Assembly (NCBI RefSeq): GCF_052857255.1
Contig: NC_135506.1
Coordinates: 81,501,618 to 81,565,617, forward strand
Direction of reading: 5' to 3'
Length of the DNA stretch: 64,000 bases
From: Amblyomma americanum
Lineage: Eukaryota; Arthropoda; Arachnida; Ixodida; Ixodidae
The notes beneath the pieces are model-generated. The model did not search any database. It saw only the letters and a list, made by a program, of their open reading frames with translations, and was not told the DNA's origin. Each line of letters starts with the position of its first letter. Positions within the stretch are counted from its first letter, which is position 1. Shown piece after piece: positions 55,967-64,000 of this stretch. A program made the position numbers and the translations under genes.

Positions 55967-58900
55967 GTAATTGGACCTGGCTCATTGTCACCGACTAACT
56001 GGCATTTCTGGAGCTTTCCTGGCACAATTCAAGCTCCGAATTCGTGGCGCGGAGCCGTGGCCTTGGTGATTATCGTGGTGGCACTCCTGCTGTTCTTCAT
56101 GAATCGGTGAACTTAAGCCTCTTGGAGAAATACGCTTGGGTGCTACTCCTGGCGGTTGTTTTGCGCAGTGTAGGCGACTCTAGACATGTACACTACACTC
56201 ACAAACGAAACACGCCCTGCAGAAAATATCTTACAGTAAACACCAAAACATACAACCTGCACAGTCACAGCCGCTCATTGCAGCCACCATGATTTACGCG
56301 CGAAACTACTTTACAAGACCACTTGCACTTAAAGCACATGCATGGCCCAAGTCGAGAACACCACAGAGCTTCTACACTACCGCTGCATACAGAACAGAGC
56401 CGCTCTGATGTTGTTCAAGATTAAGTGATCTCCGCCTTTTCAGTACAGTCACTGTGGCGCCACAATTCCTGTTCTTGACGGTTACAAGCTGACATTTTGG
56501 GGACCCTCTCACCCTCCTCTCCCCCCACACAGAAACGTGCACAATGTAAACAGAACACCCAGCAGACGACACCATGGGCTAGGTGCTAATGCACCCTTCC
56601 TGTACAATCACAGCAGCAGCCATAATTTTAACTGCAATCCCGGTACTCATAAATACACCGCAACCCTAGATTTAATTACTGCATGGATACCAGCCATTTC
56701 CGCAGACAAGCAGCCTTACCAACATAACTCCTGCATTAAGGACCCCAGTATTCGCGCTGTTCTTCATGCAGTATCCTGTAAGCACACACCACATGCACAA
56801 CGTAACACATCCGACATACAGCGTGTGTTCGACGCTAGTGCATTGACCCTCCTCAGTCACAGCAGCAGTGATTTCCTCTATCATGACGACTATGACGAAT
56901 ATGTTGTATGCATACCAACCATAGTGGAAAACTCCCAAAGCAGCCATACGAAGCACCACTGCTGCATCAAGAACGCGGTCATTCAGCTGTACTCCATGCA
57001 TCGGTGATTTTCGCCTTTGCAGCACATTTGCTTAGGCACACCATTCCTGTTTCTCTCAGCGGTCTGGGGACCCTCTATGCTTAGAGAATGTGTTACATAT
57101 AACGATGTACGAAAAGGAGTATGGTCATAGCAAGGTCAGTTTGCGCCTCGTGACACGGCAGCCGTGGAATTCTCTGGGCGCATTCGCCGGCACTTCTGTT
57201 GTTCCTCATGGGCGGGAAAAACGCCTTTTCAACACAATCACTTGTGTGTCATGTGTTGTTGCGTGCTGCCTTGCGCCGCACTGGAGAACATAGGCACCTA
57301 AACTACACTAACAACATAACAACAGCAAGTGGTCAACAATACAGGCACTGTACACCACAAAAGATCTACGTGCGATTCACTACAAGAGTAACGACACCAT
57401 TTGAAGACAATTTAATGCCAGCTATTACACCCACCATTTAGCCCTCTAATCCCAGCCACATTTATCGGTGCTGCCATGACGGCTACATGCACAACCACGC
57501 CATTATTTTAGCTCTGCCTATCCTACGCGGAAGAGCAATCATTTTAACGCCGTCGAAAATTACGGCATCAATGCTCTTCACCATGGAAACGGTGGTCTAA
57601 GACCCCAAAAGCTATACGCTCATTACGCGGAAGCTCTCTAACCAAACCAAGCACCAACATTACACAAAAATGGAAGCCACCTTGACCCACACGTCACAAT
57701 CACGATCGAGTGTAATGTCCTACAATGACATCCTCGTGAACGAGAGCAGCAGTACGTGGACGGCCAGCACTAAGAACACGAAACCGCGCAAGAGAACCAC
57801 AACCTTCGAACAACTGGAAACAAAGAAGGCTAAGGTTAGCGTCGAAGTGTCTTGGACGGAAATGACCAGCCGAACGCAGACCATAAACATCTACGATCAA
57901 AGCCAAATACCATAAACTGCACTTTTGTACTACATAGGCAAAAACGCAGGCCAGAAGCGGATCACTAAAAACGGCTTGGTTAGTATGGAAGGCCTCAAAT
58001 ATGGGCTATGCTGCTATTTTTAAGGCCATGACATTAGTGCGCTGGGACCGACGGAAACTCGTGCAATGCATGACAAACACCTCCGCGTACTTCGATCAAC
58101 CCATCGTGTGTTCAAATACAACCTTTCAGCTTTGTGCAGAGAGTTCCGCAGCGGCACTTCTACTGTTTTTCATGCTGTCGATGCAGCCAATCACGCTGGT
58201 CTTGCTGCGGCGCCGGTTCTCGCGCTTGCGCCGCCTGCTGTCCTGACTCCTCACACTTCCCACATGCACCACCAAAGCGCCACCTAGACGCCTGCATAAT
58301 TAAAATTACACCACTTCGAACAACAGACAAAAGGCCCTTTGCATAACATTAACGACAAATAGAACATAAGCACAAGCACAAGGTGCGAAGAGTGATTCTG
58401 CTAGTTCCCTCGATATCGCGAACAAAGCACCAAGAATATCCCACAGCAATCATCGCGAAGAGCCATTCATATTGACGAACGCAGCAACAAAAACATGTGG
58501 ACGTCAATACCACCACTACAGTGAGACACAACAGTATTAACACCTGACAGTCAAGACGCCCGTCGCCAGAACCACCGCAGGATGCACAGCGATACCACAA
58601 CGAAACAAGGACACGAAAACAAGAATGAGAAATAAAGAAGGGTCCCCGCGGTGGCTCAGTGGTTATAGCGTTCGGCTACAGTCCCGAAAGACGTGGCTTC
58701 GATCCCGGCCGCAGCGGTCAAATTTCGGTGGAGGCGAAACTCTAGAGGCCTGCGTACTGTTCGATGTCAGTGCACGTTAAAGAACCCCAGGTGGTCGAAA
58801 TTTCCGAAACCCCTTCACTACGGCGCCCATCATAGCGTCTTGAGGGTCGCTTCGGAATATTAAACTCTTATAAACCATACCAATTGAAACATTCATTATT

Positions 58901-60477
58901 ATTGTGGAACCAAGCTTTATGCAGCAAGGACATCTGTGTTTGCGACATGCATAAAAAAAGAGTACAGGCGGACAGATGAGGCTAGAAATACTGTGGGGAT
59001 AAGATGGCCGCAGCTGTGATGGGACAGGGAGGGATATGGGAGAGCTCTTAGGCCTCCTGTGGATGTGGTGCTGCGGCGCCAGTACATCCCAGCCGCCTAG
59101 AAGCACCATGAACCCAGATGATTTTACCTAGCACTACTATCCCAGCTGCAAGGACGAGGACTAACTTTGGAGGCACAACAGCAAGAATGACATAAGATGG
59201 AAAGCACCCTGATCGCACCCCCTGGAACTGACGAGGGCGGGTGCACTCCGGACTGTCTCACTGTGGCCCTTACGAGCATCACCACGGCCTGCGATACTAG
59301 ACGGAATGCAATGTGGTGAGCTCCTATGCCCTCTGGCTTATTTGTCTGTCGCGAGCTAGAACTTTATGTTCATAGGAATGTGCTCCAGAAAGCATGTGTG
59401 ATGGCGATGCCACACTCAAGAAGTCTGCCAGAATTACTGACAAGTGACGAGTACCATTACTCTGCAATTCTTATCGACACCTAGAGTTCTGCATTAGTCA
59501 TCCATTAAGATGAAACTCGCTGTCAAGCTTTCTGCTAATAGCAAAACGATCCCATAATTCGTCATCATGTGGGGAGAGTTGCTGACAGGGATACCATGAA
59601 TTTTCTTACTTTGTCCCCTGATTTGTACATAACCTCCGGCGTCGATACTATGCTTACTGATTCCAAAAAGTGACCCACATGTTAAGCACAGTTATCCAAG
59701 TTTTGATCCACATTTCCAAGCAATGCTTCCTGGTCGAGCGCAGATGCGTTGACCACGATGATGTAATGAAATTTGGTGCCGCGTCAAAAAATGTTCTGAC
59801 ATCCTCCAAATTTCGTGGCATGGACGGCGGATGCCAGGTATTTTGTTCATTGGACATACTGTACAATGCTTTCGCATTTAAAAAGATGATCACTAGCAAG
59901 GCTTCTCTGCAGGCTGTCAGTCCAGGCCACCTGCTGAACACCTATCATGAGCTGCTTTGCCGTTTATCCAGGCGAAATCTGCGCGTGCGTGAGGAATGTC
60001 CAGTGTCCCATCCACGCAGCGACGGAAGTCAGCGCCTGCCCCGGTGTCGAGGTCATCCGAATCAACCCAGTTCCTCTTGAGAATGGCGGCCACTCTTCTA
60101 GCGACGCGCCGACACAGAACACGACATGACCCTAACCGAAGCAAGCACAAATAAGGACATCACAACGGAATCAGCAAAAAGATACAAAACAGCCTTCTTC
60201 AATACAGCGAAAACTTGCAACACGATCACGAGACGAGAGCAGAGCTTCGACAAGACTTTTACACCACTGAAGAGGATAATAACGAACGGTCGAAGACAAC
60301 TTAGTTGACCTTAGACGAGCAGCGGCAATGGAATCCGGAACTCGTTGGCTGCCAACACTGCACGTAGCGCGAAGCATGTGGTAACCGAAGCTGCGTCTGT
60401 GCCTCGACTCCTCGATACTCTCCCCTCACCATGGACCTCATCCAAGCCGACCTCTGATCACCTTGGGAGTAGTACTG
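55967..60477 (+). other. Long exon-like block (acceptor 55966, donor 60478)
   Basis: It starts after a good acceptor. Motif copies lie at 56099, 56766, 57208 and 58172. A/C-rich stretches alternate with the motif regions, and a SINE sits at 58646. It ends at TACTG|GTGAGC. From about 56540 it is the partner of 5495-9397. The unshared first part (55967-56540) supplies the acceptor that the other copy lacks. Confidence 0.4.
58646..58890 (+). mobile_element. tRNA-derived SINE inside copy B
   Basis: The same insertion as at 7606: A box GTGGCTCAGTGGTTATAGC, B box GCTTCGATCCC, and the same body and end. Confidence 0.85.
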
Positions 60478-61947
60478 GTGAGCACAGCATATGTTCTTCG
60501 TTTTCGCAAAGCTGAGAAATAGCAGCTAAAGACATCGAGATAATGGCAAGCTGTATGGCGATCGTCCCTTCACACGCTTGTATTCTGGCAAAGTAAAAAC
60601 GCACTCATGCAACGCAGAGATAATTTATCACGTTCTGTGAATGAATATTTTCGAATTCGCTCCTGTTCATAAGAGATGGGGAGAATAGCGTGTACGAGCA
60701 CTACTATTTCATCGATGCTTTTTATAGGTGCATAGCAAGTAATAACACTCGCTTTAGAAGGCTATGCTCTAACAGATACTTTTTGTCGGGTGTGTCATTG
60801 GCCGGTGCTCCGTCTATCGAATGTCGCTAACAGCTGCGGACGTTAGCCAATCCCTGGTAAGCAACAATAATTGCTCAAAGTTAAAATTGGTATCAGCGAC
60901 CTATTGAGTGTTGAGCGAAGGAGGAGCGCCATTTCCCCTTTTCGTCACTTGTCTGTTGTCGGTACTTTTTTCTCTTAACTCAGCGGCCTTACTGCTCAAA
61001 ACTGTACAGTATGCAGGGACAAACCACGCCGCGTATTGTGATTTTTCCTCAGAATATCATAAGAACGTTGTGCTACTCGGACTGTGGAGTCTATGCTGAA
61101 TAAGTCTAGAAGGCTTAGAAGTCCCCCGATAAATAACGCCATGGAACCTATGCTCAATTTGTTGCATTGCGAGATTTTTACCTGTCCAGCAGTTTCAGTC
61201 GAATGCACTCGCGGAGCCTGCATTATATTTAGCACGTGTGTGATGCAGGCCCTGATATGAGAGCTTACTCGTATTGGCTGTTTCACCTCAGCTCATACTA
61301 AACAGAGTCGCGTATTTTCCTTCATTTATTCTTTTAAAATGTTGGTTTTCGTCACAGGCTTGCACTTAACTACTGCGCACATGCAGAAGGAAATATGAAA
61401 GGCGCAGTAGATGTGCATAACTCTAAACGGACATCTGAACATGCCGGGAGTTGGGGGATTAAGAAGTGGAAGACTCCATAGTGGAGGAGTTCGGAGTGGC
61501 GCTCGGATTTGTCTTTGTCTTTTAGTTTTGGCGCTGGTAGAACATGCCCGCCCCACCGCAGCTCCGAGGTCCGTGGTCGTGGTGGCCCTGGTGATGCCGG
61601 ACACTTTCTTGCCCTTATCACAAGCACGCTCATGCGCCATGTAGCGGTCGTCATCTTCTAGGCTTTGCACTGGCGCGTCGCCTTCGTATGCTGCATGGTT
61701 GCCATACATTTCGTATCGGGGCGGTGTCGATAGGTGGCACACGGTCGCCATGTGCATTCTAGTGACATGGAGGTCAGAACAAAACCAGTGGTTAAAGGCT
61801 GACCAGCTGTACGCGGAGAAATATTCAGAGCAGCTCATTTCCCTGTTCGTTTCCCTGTTCGATACGTTTCCTCAAAGGTCCACGCCGCGAGTTGTGCATT
61901 ATCGCAGTGCGGATGGGAAGCTATGTAACTGACACTGTTGGTGAGAC
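60478..61947 (+). other. Intron-like sequence, copy B
   Basis: It begins GTGAGCACAG, parallel to 9398-10902, but the matching 3' acceptor is deleted (see the cassette that follows). Confidence 0.35.
61326..61838 (-). pseudogene. Partner of the putative minus-strand exon, frame shifted
   Basis: Matches 10378-10677 over the ATVCHLSTPP..KVSGITRATTTTDLGAA region with several replacements (A to E, A to D, G to D, T to M). A one-base indel after SAKTK then changes the C-terminal end. AATAAA is kept at 61325-61330. Confidence 0.3.
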
Positions 61948-62893
61948 CCTGAGCGCAGCTGGCTCACAAGGCGACTGAACCCCGTACCTGGAGCAGAGCC
62001 TCTTGCTCAAAGCCCCAGCACGGCGTCTGCAGGATTGAGCCAGTCTTTCTGCCACCGACAGCCACCTTTATTGCCCACAGCGACGCTTCTCTTGTTCTTC
62101 ATGGTGCCAGCAATCGGCCAGGAGCCAGGAGCACCTTGCACTGCTGCTGTTTTTCATGCCGGCGGCCTCCCCTATGTAGACAACATTACACATCGACACC
62201 ATCCCCCACAGCGACAAACTTAGCGGACGCAACACAGCCAGCACAGCCAGAAAAAAAACGTGGGCGAGGTCCGAGAACACAATAAGAATTAGACACAAAT
62301 CAAGTAGTGAACATGACAACGCTGACACTGTCAATGCAACCATGCTCACCAACATAAGAAGAACCGTTAAATGGTATACGTCCACAACCACAAAATTATG
62401 AACAGCAATGAACAGGAACAGATTGATCACCACAATAGACCGCAAGGTTCTACGCGCTGCTACACTGCATTCAAATATAGTATTAATACGTACAAACACT
62501 ACCTTAAAAATTGTACCAACACAAGAATCCAGCAGCACTAACCGCAGACGGGGCTCGGGAGACCTGTAAAGTTTTTAAAACATGACACCCAGCTACACCA
62601 ACAGCCCACGTTTTACAGGAACTGAGACGCCACACAAAGCATTGCGATATCCACAAGATACTTGGACGGACACCGATGGCACCAGCTGCAGTTACTACGA
62701 CGAGCACGACCGCCAGCACGACTATCGATGACATGCTGTGGGGATACTGGCGACCAGTGGCACGCCAGCATCACAGAGCTCTACCAGCACTCTCCAGCGA
62801 CAACTTTGCACTCCGGACATTCACCACTGCGGCAGTGACGAGGCTTCGCCACATTCCGTGATTCCAGCCCGGATGAAATTCACGTGCAGCACG
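61948..62893 (+). other. Exon-like cassette, copy B, acceptor deleted
   Basis: Homologous to 10903-11855 with motif copies at 62101 and 62156 and donor GCACG|GTGAGT at 62894. The 46 bases that carry the polypyrimidine tract and AG in copy A (10865-10910) are missing here. Confidence 0.5.
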
Positions 62894-63945
62894 GTGAGTT
62901 CATTGACAGCCTAGCTCTTTTCTTATGAATGTGCTAGCTAAATCCATATGTAGCATGCAGGTAACAAAATTTTGGTACTTTTCGAAGAAGCAGGTTCAGC
63001 AGCTCTGTGGGAACACTGCCATATATGGTAATTAAAGTAGTGTCAGTGCCTCCATGTGGCAAACACTTGCATTGCTGAAGCCACAGCAAAGGTCAGTGAA
63101 AAGGAAGCGGCATTTTCTGATTGCATTACACCAATTCCAAACTTTTTGTGGATTTCTTAACACTTGAATAGCCATAGATTTAGGACCAAAAGCAATGGTA
63201 AGTAAATCTTCCTTCCTGCAACGTCTATTTTGCAAATTTAATTTGATGAGCTGCGGCGTTGAAGCAGGAGACAATTATTTACACGCATATTGTGTTTCTG
63301 ACCAGAGATGTTGGCTTTTCACGACGAACAAATCCAGCAGAGGCGGTGGATTTCATACAGTGGTGTATTTCTGTGAATGTATGCAGTGAAATTGTTCGAT
63401 TAAGATGTGTTCAAGTACAGCAGTGCTCTCAGTTGTAGCTGTGCTAGACCAGTAATTGACAACTCGCGCTTTCTTCTCTGGAAAGAAAGTGATGGTGCAG
63501 CACCAGCTGCTTGGAAACTCGAGGGTTGATGCTACATTTGCTTCACTAGAATAATTTCTCAACATCTAAATAGCCAGCTAGGGACGCGAATCTCCGATTA
63601 GTATTAGAAAAGTTACACAGCTTGGAATGTAGCCTGCTTATCAGGACCAGGTAAGCAATGCGACCCTTCCACTTGATATAGGAATGTGCCACGTTGTTTC
63701 AGTGCCCACAAAGAATGGTCAAATAAACTGTATTTGAATGGCATGCCAAACAAATTGCATAAGAACCAAAATATCTTTTTCCAATGCCTACGGCATCAGG
63801 CACTGATTATAGCGCCAGGTGTACCTGTGCAGAATTCTGTAATAATTATCCCCTGCCATAACACTTTAAGTAACCAGAGTGAAATGAAATGGGTTATAAA
63901 CTTTGTTCAAACAGTACCGGTGTATGGCTACCAGTAAATGCTTCA
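62894..63945 (+). other. Intron-like or flanking sequence, copy B
   Basis: Parallel to 11856-12897, with the AATAAA near 63722 kept. No gene is recognised. Confidence 0.3.
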
Positions 63946-64000
63946 TCAGCCTGCCTACGCCCACTACAGGGCAAGGCCTCGACCCATGTCTCTCCAATTA
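63946..64000 (-). pseudogene. RTE-type LINE C-terminal remnant, cut by window end
   Basis: The first 55 bases match 12903-12960. It shows that the duplication extends beyond the window. Confidence 0.6.

Larger units (their letters stand above)
56540..64000 (+). repeat. Segmental duplication, copy B (direct, partner 5495-12960)
   Basis: Same order as copy A, continuing to the window end in the RTE remnant. Differences include a 46-nt deletion at 61944, about 16 extra bases near 57590 and a one-base shift in the minus-strand exon candidate. Confidence 0.9.

Noticed and set aside
62068..62538. Very hydrophobic minus-strand frame resembling a multi-pass membrane protein (also at 2182-2493, 52440-52847 and 44550-44942)
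   Set aside because: These frames fall exactly on the A/C-rich cassette bodies, where the complement is T/G-rich and reads as Val, Leu, Phe and Cys. In the first copy of this region (11160-11600) the frame is not kept.

Overview
This window looks like non-coding, repeat-rich nuclear DNA from a hard tick (Ixodidae, probably a metastriate). The main reasons are dense tRNA-derived SINEs of the Ruka type described from ixodid ticks, with a tail shared by many copies, several non-LTR retrotransposons, two families of Penelope-like elements carrying a GIY-YIG endonuclease, and AT-rich spacer. No intact cellular protein gene is visible. Nearly every long reading frame is a decayed transposon or a by-product of base composition.

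Layout. 1-1612 is a partial third copy of a block that also occurs at 8597-10160 and 59640-61220. About 5495-12960 and 56540-64000 are two direct copies of a 7.5 kb segmental duplication that runs off the right end; they share one SINE and an RTE-type LINE remnant. 13256-17013 holds another exon-like region and a 21-bp minisatellite. 17014-20528 is a 5'-truncated LINE with RNase H, an 11-bp target duplication and a second LINE end nested in it in reverse. 22347-26630 is a small DNA transposon (TTA duplication, 16-bp inverted termini) split by two Penelope-like elements joined head to head, followed by a 51-bp-stem hairpin. 27-37 kb is a SINE thicket with a TATA-containing promoter-like spot (29759) and a repeat family whose hairpin shows compensatory changes. 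37.5-39.5 kb is a dead LINE and 42.5-44.45 kb a second Penelope-like family. 53.3-54.4 kb holds more of the hairpin repeat and a 100-bp satellite.

The least conventional feature lies between the transposons on the + strand. About ten exon-like cassettes, mostly 0.4-1.1 kb, begin after a polypyrimidine-AG acceptor and end at a GTGAGT/GTGAGC donor. They share a C/T-rich motif (core CTGTTCTTCATG, often twice 47-63 nt apart), an A/C-rich body, and often a short conserved stretch (GATTCCAC..) just before the donor. They are at 2050-3123, 5495-9397, 10903-11855, 13981-15900, about 39645-40604, 44455-45323, 46161-46573, 47591-48509, 49338 onward, 50971-51609, 52179-52965, 55967-60477 and 61948-62893. 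They have no common long reading frame, so I read them, by inference, as duplicated exons of a multi-exon non-coding transcript or of an unknown fast-evolving family. Splicing and expression were not tested.
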